This document shows positions 25,629-34,995 of a stretch of 64,000 nucleotides of DNA, piece after piece (within the stretch, counting starts at the first letter, position 1; each line of letters opens with the position of its first letter). The stretch comes from Jiangella mangrovi (GTDB lineage Bacteria; Actinomycetota; Actinomycetes; Jiangellales; Jiangellaceae). Location: positions 1,240,001-1,304,000 of the forward strand of contig NZ_JACHMM010000001.1 of the NCBI RefSeq assembly GCF_014204975.1. Reading direction: 5' to 3'. The position numbers and the translations under genes are program-made. Below the pieces are notes generated by a model that saw only the letters and a program-made list of their open reading frames with translations, searched no databases and was not told the origin of the DNA.

Positions 25629-26432
25629 ATGGCGGACCGGGAGCTGCGCACGATCTTCGACGAGGACGCCGAGCTCTACGACCGCTGCCGGCCGGGCTAT
25701 CCGGAGACGATCTTCGACGACCTCGCCGAGCTGGCCGGTTTGGCGCCCGGACGCCGCGTGGTCGAGATCGGGCCGGGGACCGGGCAGGCGACCCGCCGGC
25801 TGGTGGCGCACGGCACCGAGGTGGTCGCCGTCGAGCTGGGGGCGAACCTCGCGGCGGTGCTGCGCGAACGGACCGCGGGGCAGCCGGTCGAGGTGGTGGA
25901 AGCGGCGTTCGAGCACTGGTCGGCGGGTGCGCCGGTGGCCTCGGCCGACCTGGTCGCGTCGTTCACGGCCTGGCACTGGCTGGACCCCGGCATTCGAGGC
26001 GAACGCGTGGCGCGAGTACTGCGGCCCGGCGGCGCGCTGGCCACGGTGACGACCGAGCACGTGCTCGGCGGCACGGCGGACTTCTTCGCCCACGTGCAGG
26101 ACTGCTACGAGCGCTGGGACCCGGCCACCCCGCCCGGTCTGCGGCTCACCCCGGCCGACGACATCGCGCCCATCACCGATGAGGTCGACGACTCGCCGCT
26201 GTTCCAGCCGGCCGTCCGCCGCCGCTACCGCGCCGACGTCACCTACGACCGGCAGGGCTACCTCGACCTGCTGTCGACGTACTCCGGGCACCGCGCTCTC
26301 CGGCCCGACCTGCGCCGCGGGCTGTTCGACTGCATCGGCGGCCTGATCGACGGGAGGTACGGCGGCCACATCACCAAGGCCTACCTCTACGAGCTCAGGG
26401 TCACCCGCACGTGGCCGTCGAAGAGCCACTGA
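25629..26432 (+). CDS. Class I SAM-dependent methyltransferase
   Basis: 267 aa from ATG 25629; the frame opening at 25593 adds a basic, unlikely N-terminus. It contains DEDAELYDRCRPGYPETIFD (typical of this enzyme family), motif I VVEIGPGTGQATRRL at about residue 44, an acidic loop VVAVELGANL, and ADLVASFTAWHWLDP as the motif IV region. Substrate unknown. The end overlaps the following phosphotransferase gene by 22 nt, suggesting one transcript. Confidence 0.85.
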   Translation: MADRELRTIFDEDAELYDRCRPGYPETIFDDLAELAGLAPGRRVVEIGPGTGQATRRLVAHGTEVVAVELGANLAAVLRERTAGQPVEVVEAAFEHWSAGAPVASADLVASFTAWHWLDPGIRGERVARVLRPGGALATVTTEHVLGGTADFFAHVQDCYERWDPATPPGLRLTPADDIAPITDEVDDSPLFQPAVRRRYRADVTYDRQGYLDLLSTYSGHRALRPDLRRGLFDCIGGLIDGRYGGHITKAYLYELRVTRTWPSKSH

Positions 26433-27136
26433 CCGGCGGCCGCCTCACGCCGGGAGTCGTCCGCGTGGGAGACACGGTCCGCAGGCCCATCGGTTCGCAT
26501 TCCGAGTTCACCGCGGCGCTGCTCCGCCTGCTCGAAGAACGTGGCTTCGACGGCGCACCCCGCCACCTGGGCACCGATGCCGCCGGCCGCGACATCCTGA
26601 GCTTTCTGGACGGCGAGGTCCCGGCCCGATTCCGCCCGTGGGCCGACGACCAGGTGCACGCCGCCGCGGCGCTGCTGCGCCGCTTCCACGACGCGACTCG
26701 CGGAAGCCGGCTGACCGGCCCGGATCCCGTCGTCTGCCATCACGACCCCGGCCCCAACAACACCGTCTTCCGTGCCGAGCTGCCGGTCGCGCTCATCGAC
26801 TTCGACCTCGCCGCGCCGGGCGAGCCGCTCGAGGACGTCGGCTACCTGGCGTGGACCTGGTGCGTCTCGTCAAAGGATTCCGCACCGAGCCCTGATGTGC
26901 AGGCCCATCAGCTGTGGATCGCGGCCGACGGATACGGCCTCGACCGCGAGCAGCGGCAGGGGCTGGTCGACGCCATGCTCGAGCGCCAGGAACGCAACGC
27001 GCGGTGGTGGGCCGCCTGCACCGAGCCCGCGGCGCCGGAGCGCGCGGCGTGGTCGTGGCGCGAGCACGCCTTCACCCGCGCCCACCGCGAGAGGTTCACG
27101 GCTGGTCTCGGCGTCGACGGCGGCGGGCGGCGATGA
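26411..27136 (+). CDS. Aminoglycoside phosphotransferase-like kinase (APH family)
   Basis: 241 aa with a GTG start inside the upstream gene. The C-lobe shows the Brenner motif VCHHDPGPNNTVF (catalytic Asp and metal Asn) and the metal-binding IDFDLAAPG, then the conserved YLAWTW helix. The N-lobe is short (about 80 residues) and lacks an obvious Lys-containing strand, as in many small APH-like proteins. Despite the family name it need not give antibiotic resistance; the small-molecule acceptor is unknown. The 3' end overlaps the convergent MFS gene by 41 nt. Confidence 0.82.
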   Translation: MAVEEPLTGGRLTPGVVRVGDTVRRPIGSHSEFTAALLRLLEERGFDGAPRHLGTDAAGRDILSFLDGEVPARFRPWADDQVHAAAALLRRFHDATRGSRLTGPDPVVCHHDPGPNNTVFRAELPVALIDFDLAAPGEPLEDVGYLAWTWCVSSKDSAPSPDVQAHQLWIAADGYGLDREQRQGLVDAMLERQERNARWWAACTEPAAPERAAWSWREHAFTRAHRERFTAGLGVDGGGRR

Positions 27137-28409
27137 CGTCGCGGATCGGCGGGACGACGACGCCGCTCTCGGCCATGCGGCGGCGGGCCAGCCGGCGTGA
27201 GCGCAGGATCCCGATCAGCCCGATCGCCCACATGACGTACTGCACGCACATCGCGACCCGGAAGTCGCCCAGGTCGTAGGACGTCGAGCCGCCCGAGCGG
27301 GCATCGAGCACGAGGCCGATCGCCAGGATCGTCAGCAGCGAGGCCAGGAAGCCTCCCACGTTGACGATGCCCGTGGCGGTGCCGAGCCGGTTCGGCGGGT
27401 TGAAGGTGCGGGCGAAGTCGAAGCCGATCATCGAACCGGGGCCGCTGAGCGCCATCGACAGCACCAGCAGGACCAGCAGCCAGCCCGGCGCGCGGCCGGA
27501 CAGCAGCAGGACGGCGGTCCAGGCGGCCGCGTTCGCGACCACGATCCCGAGCACCAGCCACGAGCGGCGCAGCGGATGCCGTTGCACCATGACACCGATG
27601 ACCGGCCCCGCGACGACGCCGGCGAGCACCGTCAGCGTCAGCAGGGCGCCGGCGGCGGTCTCGGACAGCCCCTCGCCGGACACCAGGAACGGGAAGCCCC
27701 ACATCAGCGCGAACACCGTGCCGGAGAACTGCGTCGTGAAGTGGGTCCACAGCCCCAGTCGCGTGCCCGGGTGCCGCCAGGCCTTGACGAGATCCGCACC
27801 GAGGTGGCGCATCGAGCGGTCCTGCACCGGCTGGGCGCGCGCCGACGGGGTGTCGCGCAGCGCGGCAGCGGCGAGGACGCACACCAGGACGCCGGTCGCG
27901 GCCGCGGAGCCGAACGCCGCGCTCCACCCGTAGGAGTGCAGGACGAGGACGAAGGGGACGGCGGACAGGATCTGACCGGACTGCCCGACCAGGCCGGTGA
28001 GCTGCGTCATCACCGGCACCCGGCCGGGCGGGAACCAGGCCGACACGATGCGCAGCACGCTCACGAACGTCAGTGCGTCGCCCATGCCGACGAGGACGCG
28101 GCCCGCCGCGGCCATGGGGACCGACTCCGCCACCGCCAGCAGCAGCTGTCCCGCCGCCATGAGCAGTGCGCCGGCGATGACCAGCCGGCGGCCGCCGACG
28201 CGGTCGAGCAGCAGGCCGATGGGGATCTGCAGCCCCGCGTAGACCACCAGCTGCAGTACGACGAACGACGCGAGCACGCTGGCCGACACGTCGAACCGGT
28301 CGGCGGCGTCGAGCCCCGCCACCCCGAACGTGGTGCGGTGCATGACCGCGACGATGTACGCGGATATGCCGACGGCCCAGATCATCCAGGCGCGGCGGGG
28401 AGTCGGCAT
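27096..28409 (-). CDS. MFS transporter
   Basis: 437 aa from ATG 28409; GTG 28427 is an alternative. Twelve hydrophobic helices are expected. The loop after helix 2 carries IGLLLDRVGGRRLV, matching the MFS motif A (GxLaDrxGrrxxl), and helix 5 carries VGQSGQILSAVPF. A His/Arg-rich first helix end (VAVMHRTTFG) resembles the nitrate/nitrite and organic-acid branches, but the substrate is unknown. The C-terminus is strongly basic (ARRRRRRDQP) and overlaps the phosphotransferase gene. Confidence 0.85.
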   Translation of the reverse strand: MPTPRRAWMIWAVGISAYIVAVMHRTTFGVAGLDAADRFDVSASVLASFVVLQLVVYAGLQIPIGLLLDRVGGRRLVIAGALLMAAGQLLLAVAESVPMAAAGRVLVGMGDALTFVSVLRIVSAWFPPGRVPVMTQLTGLVGQSGQILSAVPFVLVLHSYGWSAAFGSAAATGVLVCVLAAAALRDTPSARAQPVQDRSMRHLGADLVKAWRHPGTRLGLWTHFTTQFSGTVFALMWGFPFLVSGEGLSETAAGALLTLTVLAGVVAGPVIGVMVQRHPLRRSWLVLGIVVANAAAWTAVLLLSGRAPGWLLVLLVLSMALSGPGSMIGFDFARTFNPPNRLGTATGIVNVGGFLASLLTILAIGLVLDARSGGSTSYDLGDFRVAMCVQYVMWAIGLIGILRSRRLARRRMAESGVVVPPIRDVIAARRRRRRDQP

Positions 28410-28763
28410 CAGGGTTCCATTGTCCACCGTCGCCCGCCGTGGTGAACGCGAAGGACCCGGCACCCCAGGATGGGGCGCCGGGCCCTCCGGCTCCGGTCAC
28501 GAGGGCATGTGACCATTCCGACTGCGGGTTTGATTTCAGGCGGTCCCCACAACCGGATGTGGCGGCTCGAAAACCACCACGTCCGAGAAATGCGCGGCTG
28601 CTCACAACGCATGACAATCTCGCGCAAATTTAGAACGGGCAAAGACTTCCAGAAATCGACTTGTCGTGCATGTCGACGCGCCCGGACCTGGGAACACGCT
28701 GACCGATTTGCCGCTTAACGTCGGGAAAGATCGGCCGATCGGTGGATAGAGGAATCAGACAAT
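28410..28763. other. 354-nt intergenic region, no gene seen
   Basis: It lies between the CBS-domain gene and the MFS gene, both on the minus strand. Base composition is less GC-rich than the flanks around 28510-28760, and no reading frame has a plausible start with ribosome-binding site. It contains a strong hairpin (28453-28485) and should contain the MFS promoter. Confidence 0.6.
28453..28485. terminator. GC-rich hairpin upstream of the MFS gene
   Basis: CCCGGCACCCC (28456-28466) pairs with GGGGCGCCGGG (28472-28482) around a 5-nt loop, with one A/C mismatch, and two further G-C pairs lie outside. It is about 280 nt downstream of the CBS-domain gene and could end that transcript, or lie in the MFS leader. 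There is no T-run. Confidence 0.4.
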
Positions 28764-29204
28764 TCAGGTGGCCGCCGTGCGAATGTACGACGAGAGCGAA
28801 TCGCGTTCCACCTCGAGCTCGGTGATGCGGATCTTCACGACGTCGCCGATGCTGACGATGCCGTCGAGCCGGCCGTCGTCGGCGACCACCGGCATGTGCC
28901 GGAATCGGCCCAGCGTCATGGCGGCGGCGAGCTCGTCGATGTGCGCACCGGACGCACAGGTCTGGACCTCGGCGGTCATGATGGCCGAGACCGGCTCGGA
29001 GAGGACGGTGGCGCCGCGCTCGGCCAGCGCGCGCACGATGTCGCGCTCGGAGGCGATGCCGTCGATGGTGGTGCCGTCGGCCGACACCACGACGGCGCCG
29101 ATCCGGTTCTCGGCCAGGACGGTGAGAAGGGTGCGGACGTCGGTATCGGGCGGCACCGTCACGACGGACCTGCCTTTGGTCCGGATGATGTCGGAGATGC
29201 GCAT
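28764..29204 (-). CDS. CBS-domain pair protein
   Basis: 146 aa, ATG with AGGAGG upstream. Two CBS domains fill the protein: about residues 8-62 (IGAVVVSADGTTIDGIASERD) and 75-128 (FRHMPVVADDGRLDGIVSIGD). Stand-alone CBS pairs bind adenine nucleotides or SAM and are often stress or dormancy regulated, as with the HRP1-like proteins of mycobacteria. No enzymatic domain is present. The 96 nt to the LacI gene contains a perfect 10-bp palindrome, ACCGTACGGT (29248-29257), of unknown meaning. Confidence 0.88.
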   Translation of the reverse strand: MRISDIIRTKGRSVVTVPPDTDVRTLLTVLAENRIGAVVVSADGTTIDGIASERDIVRALAERGATVLSEPVSAIMTAEVQTCASGAHIDELAAAMTLGRFRHMPVVADDGRLDGIVSIGDVVKIRITELEVERDSLSSYIRTAAT

Positions 29205-29300
29205 CGGGGGCCTCCTCGCCGGCTCGGAGTACTCCTGGTGCCTTTGAACCGTACGGTGTTCGCGCCGATCCGGAAAGGCTTCTGAACGGGTGAGGGTGAT

Positions 29301-30338
29301 TTACCCCGGAACCTCCACCCCATGAGCGCCCGCCGGCGCGGCCCCCGTCGAGCCGCGCACCACCAGCTCCGGTGTGAACAGCAGTTCCGACCGGTCGGCG
29401 GGCACGCCCGCGATCTGCTCCATCAGCACCTGGACGGCCGCGGCCGCCATGGCCGGCACCGCCTGCCGGACGGTGGTCAGCGGCGGGTCGGTGAACGGGA
29501 TGAGCGGGGAGTCGTCGTAGCCGATGACGGAGACGTCGCCCGGCACCGACAGCCCGCGCTGGCGGACCGCCCGCACCGCGCCGAGCGCCATGAGGTCCGA
29601 CCCGCACACGATGCCCGTGCAGCCGGCGTCGAGCAGCTGCGAGGCGCAGGCCCGTCCGCCCTCGACCGTGAAGAACGAGGTCGCGACCAGTCCCTCGGGC
29701 GACGGCGCCCCGGCGACCCCGCGCAACGCCCGCGTGAACCCCTCGATCTTCCGCGCAGCCGGGACGAACCGGCGCGGCCCGATGGCCAGGCCGATGCTCC
29801 GGTGCCCGAGCGAGACCAGGTGCTGCACGGCGAGCTCGGCCGCCGCGACGTCGTCGGTGGAGACGAAGGGCGCGTCGAGCCCGGCCACGAACCCGTTGAC
29901 CAGAGCGATGGGCAGCCCCAGCTCGCGCAGCCGGTGATAGCGGGCGGGGCTCGCGGTGCTGTCGGCGTGCAGCCCGGAGACGAACAGGATGCCGGCGACG
30001 CCGCGGTCGAGGAGCATCTCGACGTACTCGTCCTCGGTGACTCCGCCGGGCGTCTGCGTGCACAGCAGCGGCGTGTACTCGCGCTGCGCCAGGATCGTCT
30101 CGATGACCTGCACGAACGCCGGGAAGACGGGGTTCTCGAGCTCCGGCACGATCAGCCCGATGAGCCCGGCGCTGGTCGAGCGCAGCCGGCTCGGCCGCTC
30201 GTAGCCCAGCACGTCGAGCGCCGCCAGCACCGCCTGCCGCGTCTGCGCGGCCACGCCGGGCTTGGCGTTGAGCACCCGGCTGACCGTCGCCTCGCTGACG
30301 CCGGCGTGCTGGGCGACGTCGCTGAGCCGCACCGTCAT
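29301..30338 (-). CDS. LacI-family transcriptional regulator
   Basis: 345 aa. The N-terminal helix-turn-helix is VRLSDVAQHAGVSEATVSRV, with hinge helix LGYERPSRLRS, followed by a periplasmic-binding-like sugar sensor domain (about 62-335; GLIGLIVPELENPVFPAF, SVIGYDDSPLIPFTDPPLTT). It is divergent from msiK and may control it or a distant carbohydrate operon. A 10-bp palindrome sits 7 nt upstream of the start and may be its own operator. Confidence 0.9.
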   Translation of the reverse strand: MTVRLSDVAQHAGVSEATVSRVLNAKPGVAAQTRQAVLAALDVLGYERPSRLRSTSAGLIGLIVPELENPVFPAFVQVIETILAQREYTPLLCTQTPGGVTEDEYVEMLLDRGVAGILFVSGLHADSTASPARYHRLRELGLPIALVNGFVAGLDAPFVSTDDVAAAELAVQHLVSLGHRSIGLAIGPRRFVPAARKIEGFTRALRGVAGAPSPEGLVATSFFTVEGGRACASQLLDAGCTGIVCGSDLMALGAVRAVRQRGLSVPGDVSVIGYDDSPLIPFTDPPLTTVRQAVPAMAAAAVQVLMEQIAGVPADRSELLFTPELVVRGSTGAAPAGAHGVEVPG

Positions 30339-30344
30339 GAACGG

Positions 30345-30354
30345 ACGGTACCGT
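30345..30354. promoter_or_regulatory. Palindrome at the LacI gene start
   Basis: ACGGTACCGT is a perfect 10-bp palindrome, 7-16 nt upstream of the LacI-family ATG. LacI regulators commonly repress their own gene through such sites. A second inverted repeat, CGTCAC-N6-GTGACG, lies at 30373-30390 in the same divergent region. Confidence 0.35.
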
Positions 30355-30518
30355 GCAGCTGGTCGTGACCTACGTCACGCCCGGGTGACGCAGCGCACGT
30401 CGACCTATAGTGTCTCGTAACACCCGCAACCTCTCGGAAACCTGCGGGACAACTTCATACCTCGTCCACTTCACAACGGATCGTCCGGCACGTACCTGCC
30501 GGTGAAGGGAAATCAACG

Positions 30519-31640
<1,122 letters not shown>

Positions 31641-31710
31641 TCCACGCCTCTGAGCACCACCTGATCGACTGACGGCGAGGGTCCGCGGCTCCGTACGGGA
31701 CAATGTCCCC

Positions 31711-32979
31711 ATGGAGCTTCGGATCCTCGCCGCACCACGCGAGCAGCAGGCGCTCCTCGACCTGCCGTGGGACATGCCGCTCGAGCAGTGGCCCGAGTGG
31801 TACCTGGTCGCGCTCCCCCGCGGCATCTCTCGGCACGTCGTCCGCTTCACCCGGCTCGGCGGCAACGTCTACGCGCTCAAAGAGATCGTCAAGCCGTTCG
31901 CCGACCGCGAGTACCAGATGCTGCGCGACCTCGCCCGGCTCGACGTCCCCGCGGTGCAGGCCGTCGGCGTCGTCAGCGGCCGCGAGGCCCCTGACGGCTC
32001 GTCGCTCGACTCCGTCCTCGTCACCCGGCACCTGCAGTTCTCCCTGCCCTACCGGGCGCTGTTCGCCCGCATGATGCGCCGCGACACCGTCGACCGCCTC
32101 ATCGACGCCCTCGTCGTCCTCATCGCCCGGCTGCACCTCACCGGCTTCTACTGGGGCGACTGCTCGCTCTCGAACACGCTGTTCCGCCGCGACGCCGGGG
32201 CGTTCGCCGCGTACCTCGTCGACGCCGAGACCGGCGAGCTGCACAACTCCCTCAGCGACGGTCAGCGGGCCCACGACCTCGACACCGCGCGCACGAACAT
32301 CGCCGGCGAGATGATGGACCTCCTCGCCGCCGGCCAGCTCGACAAGACCGTCGACCCCATCGCCGTCAGCGACCAGGTGGTCGAGCGGTACGAGGCGCTG
32401 TGGACCGAGCTGACGGAGTGGGAGGCGTTCGACGTCAACGAGCGCTGGCGCATCGCGCGGCGGGTCGACCGCCTCAACGAGCTGGGCTTCGACGTCGACG
32501 AGCTCGACATCGTCACCGACATCGGCGGGCGCACCATCCGGGTGCAGCCGAAGGTCGTCGACCCCGGGCACCACTCGCGCCGGCTGCTCCGGCTCACCGG
32601 CATCGACGCTCAGGAGAACCAGGCCCGCCGGCTGCTCAACGACCTCGACACCTACGCCGCGGTCACCGACCAGCAGGGCGAGGACGAAGAGATCGTCGCC
32701 AACGCCTGGGTCATGGACGGCTACGAGCCGGTGCTGCGGGCCATCCCGCGCGAGTTGCGCGGCAAGCTCGAGGGCCCTGAGATCTTCCACGAGGTGCTCG
32801 AGCACCGCTGGTACCTCTCCGAGCAGCACGGCCGCGACGTGGGCCTCGAGGAGGCCGCGCGCGACTACGCCGAGAACGTGCTGCGGCACAAGCCGGACGA
32901 GCTGGCCATCCTGGGCGGCACCAGCGCCGAGCCCGACACCACCCAGCCGTTCCGCATCACCTGGAACGACCTCCAGTAA
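31711..32979 (+). CDS. DUF4032 / LPS-kinase-like protein
   Basis: 422 aa. The N-terminal half looks like a kinase fold: GGNVYALKEIVKPFADREYQ carries a plausible ATP-binding Lys and Glu, FYWGDCSLSNTLF is catalytic-loop-like (Asp, Asn), and YLVDAETGEL is metal-binding-like. The C-terminal half (about 235-410) is the DUF4032 domain found mainly in actinobacteria. The substrate is unknown. It follows msiK by 70 nt, but GGGACAATGTCCC just before the ATG looks like promoter or operator sequence, so it may be transcribed separately. Confidence 0.85.
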   Translation: MELRILAAPREQQALLDLPWDMPLEQWPEWYLVALPRGISRHVVRFTRLGGNVYALKEIVKPFADREYQMLRDLARLDVPAVQAVGVVSGREAPDGSSLDSVLVTRHLQFSLPYRALFARMMRRDTVDRLIDALVVLIARLHLTGFYWGDCSLSNTLFRRDAGAFAAYLVDAETGELHNSLSDGQRAHDLDTARTNIAGEMMDLLAAGQLDKTVDPIAVSDQVVERYEALWTELTEWEAFDVNERWRIARRVDRLNELGFDVDELDIVTDIGGRTIRVQPKVVDPGHHSRRLLRLTGIDAQENQARRLLNDLDTYAAVTDQQGEDEEIVANAWVMDGYEPVLRAIPRELRGKLEGPEIFHEVLEHRWYLSEQHGRDVGLEEAARDYAENVLRHKPDELAILGGTSAEPDTTQPFRITWNDLQ

Positions 32980-32989
32980 TCCCACCTGT

Positions 32990-32995
32990 TAGGGT
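32990..32995 (+). promoter_or_regulatory. Predicted extended -10 of the LPDTG beta-propeller gene
   Basis: TGTTAGGGT gives an extended -10 (TGn + TAGGGT), ending 34 nt before the ATG at 33030. The leader then has GGGAAG near the start codon as a possible ribosome-binding site. Confidence 0.4.
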
Positions 32996-33029
32996 GCTGC
33001 GCGCGGGCACATGAACATGGGAAGACTGG

Positions 33030-34412
33030 ATGAGGCACCACACCATACGTACCCGCAGTGTGTTCGCTCTCGCGGCCGCCGCTTCGGGCGCCGTTCTCGT
33101 TCTCGCCGCGGCGGGCTCGGCGAGCGCCCAGGACGTGCCGCTCACCACTGAGAACCCTCGGCCCAACTCCGCCCCACTGACCGGCGGCGACGCGGCCTAT
33201 GAATACGCTCCGACGATCATCGCCGAGAACGGCGTGTACCGCATGTGGTACTGCGCGCAGGACCCGCAGGGCGCCGTGCCCGGCGACGACATCCTGTACG
33301 CGGAGTCCTCGAACCTGAACGGGCCGTTCACCGCTCCCGGCGGGGGCGACCCGCTCATCGTCTTCGAGGGCCGCGGCGACGGCAGCTTCGACGGGCAGCA
33401 CACCTGCGACCCGTCGATCGTCAAGGCCGACGGCACCTACTACATGTACTACGGCGCGGCGGTGAACGACGGCGCCACCACCATCGGCGTCGCCCGCAGC
33501 TCCGACGGCCTGAGCTGGGAGCGCATGGTCACCGCGCCCATCATCGCGCCGGCGAACCAGCAGGACACCGGCAACGACTACGGCGCCGGCCAGCCCAGCG
33601 CGGTCTACCTCGACGGGCAGTTCTACCTGATCTTCACCGACACCACCGGTGCGGGCGCGCTGGCCAGCAACGGCGCCGGCCAGTTCGCGTGGCGCTCGTC
33701 CGACCCGACGTTCGCCACCGGCACCGAGGTGTTCACGGCCGAGGGCTGGCAGGCGAGCACGCCGGAGAACAACCGGAGCTTCTCCGTCGCCAACGCCTTC
33801 TCGGCCGACTGGCAGTACTCCGACGAGCTCGAGTCGTTCATCATCGCCCACAACAACGACGCCGGCCGCACCACGCTGACGTTCCTGGGCACCGAGAACC
33901 TCGCCGAGCACCCGTACGCCCCGGTGAACATCGAGGGCGTCTGGGTCGAGGGGCCGGGCGTCGTGTCGCTGCCGGACAAGCACGCCGTCGACGACGGCGC
34001 CGAGGAGTGCGGGCGGGTGCCGGTCGACGTCATCCACTCCAGCCGGGCCGACGGCGTCCCGCCGCAGGACCTCGTGCACAAGGGCATCGACCTCGTCGCT
34101 CCGATCGACTGCGAGACGCCGACGCCGACCCCCACCGAGGACCCGACGGACGAGCCGACCGAGGACCCGACCGACGAGCCCACGGACGAGCCCACCGAGG
34201 AGCCGACCCAGGAGCCCACGGACGAGCCGTCCGAGAGCCCCACGCCCACGCAGGAGCCGACCGAGGACCCGACCCCGTCGCCGTCGCCCACCGATGACGA
34301 CGACCTGCCCGACACCGGCGCCGGCGGCACCGGCCTGCTGGTGACGCTCGGCGCGGCCCTCGTGGCCGGGGCGGCGCTGCTGTACCGCTACCGCCGCGGC
34401 ACGGTCGCCTGA
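33030..34412 (+). CDS. Secreted GH43/62-like beta-propeller protein with LPDTG wall anchor
   Basis: 460 aa. A signal peptide (residues 1-34, RSVFALAAAASGAVLVLAAA) is followed by a five-bladed-propeller-like domain (about 45-350) resembling glycosyl hydrolase families 43/62/68: YEYAPTIIAENGVYRMWYCA, CDPSIVKADGTYYMYYG and GAGQPSAVYLDGQFYLIFTD. An Asp/Pro/Thr/Glu repeat spacer (about 365-425) leads to the sorting signal LPDTG at 426, a hydrophobic helix and YRYRRGTVA. It is probably a wall-attached polysaccharide-binding or -cleaving protein. The sortase at 4454 is a candidate anchor enzyme. Confidence 0.85.
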   Translation: MRHHTIRTRSVFALAAAASGAVLVLAAAGSASAQDVPLTTENPRPNSAPLTGGDAAYEYAPTIIAENGVYRMWYCAQDPQGAVPGDDILYAESSNLNGPFTAPGGGDPLIVFEGRGDGSFDGQHTCDPSIVKADGTYYMYYGAAVNDGATTIGVARSSDGLSWERMVTAPIIAPANQQDTGNDYGAGQPSAVYLDGQFYLIFTDTTGAGALASNGAGQFAWRSSDPTFATGTEVFTAEGWQASTPENNRSFSVANAFSADWQYSDELESFIIAHNNDAGRTTLTFLGTENLAEHPYAPVNIEGVWVEGPGVVSLPDKHAVDDGAEECGRVPVDVIHSSRADGVPPQDLVHKGIDLVAPIDCETPTPTPTEDPTDEPTEDPTDEPTDEPTEEPTQEPTDEPSESPTPTQEPTEDPTPSPSPTDDDDLPDTGAGGTGLLVTLGAALVAGAALLYRYRRGTVA

Positions 34413-34442
34413 CGCGAGGACGCACGACAGCACGAGCACGCA

Positions 34443-34478
34443 CGAGGGGCGGGTCACCACACGGTGGCCCGCCCCTCG
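34443..34478. terminator. Strong bidirectional terminator hairpin
   Basis: A 16-bp stem (CGAGGGGCGGGTCACC / GGTGGCCCGCCCCTCG, one G-T wobble) closes a 4-nt loop ACAC. It lies between the convergent LPDTG protein gene (+) and the YciI gene (-) and suits both. Confidence 0.8.
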
Positions 34479-34481
34479 CCG

Positions 34482-34862
34482 TCAGATGCGGTAGGGCGCC
34501 TCGCCTCGGACGAGGTCGGTGACCTCTTCGTTCACGGGCCGGATCTCGACCGCCCCGCCGGCGCCGCACGGAATGCGCGCCGCGATGGCCGCCGCCTCCT
34601 CGGGCGTCTCGCACTCGACCAGGTAGTAGCCGGCCAGCAGCTCCTTGGCCTCGATGAACGGCCCGTCGGTGACGGCGGGCGCCTCGCCCCGCGACGACAA
34701 CCGGACCGTCCGCACGCCGTCGTTCTCGCGCAGCGCGGCCGAGCTGAGCACCGTCCCCGACGCGTCGAGCTCCTTGAACAGCGTCATGTGCCCCTGCAGG
34801 CGCGCCTCGGCGTCGAGGTCGGGGCCGGTGGCGGTGTTGTAGATGAGCAGCATGTACTTCAC
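34482..34862 (-). CDS. YciI/YCII-related protein
   Basis: 126 aa. MKYMLLIYN start and VTDGPFIEAKELLAGYYLVE are diagnostic of the YCII-related (DGPF) family, small dimeric ferredoxin-like proteins. In actinomycetes such genes often sit beside ECF sigma factors, but here the divergent neighbour is an MFS transporter. Function unknown. Confidence 0.88.
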   Translation of the reverse strand: MKYMLLIYNTATGPDLDAEARLQGHMTLFKELDASGTVLSSAALRENDGVRTVRLSSRGEAPAVTDGPFIEAKELLAGYYLVECETPEEAAAIAARIPCGAGGAVEIRPVNEEVTDLVRGEAPYRI

Positions 34863-34995
34863 GGGTCCACCCTCTCACGGCAGCTGTGTGACCCAGGTCA
34901 CATGAAGTCGTCGCCAGCCGGTGTCGAAATCGCCGCGGCCACCGCGACGTACCGGGTGACAGCGCGATCGAGAAGGATCTGAGAGAGGGATCATC

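Noticed and set aside
25323-26429. 368-codon minus-strand frame ending in SRIRTDDLPLTRRLL
   Set aside because: The C-terminal sequence is the well-known false translation of the complement of a tRNA gene, here tRNA-Thr. The rest is antisense to a methyltransferase.
25304-27136. Genomic island integrated at tRNA-Thr
   Set aside because: No integrase, no repeated tRNA 3' end downstream, and the following genes look like ordinary chromosomal genes.
26411-27136. Aminoglycoside resistance gene
   Set aside because: Only the general APH catalytic motifs are present, with a short N-lobe. It is coupled to a methyltransferase of unknown substrate, so resistance is not supported.
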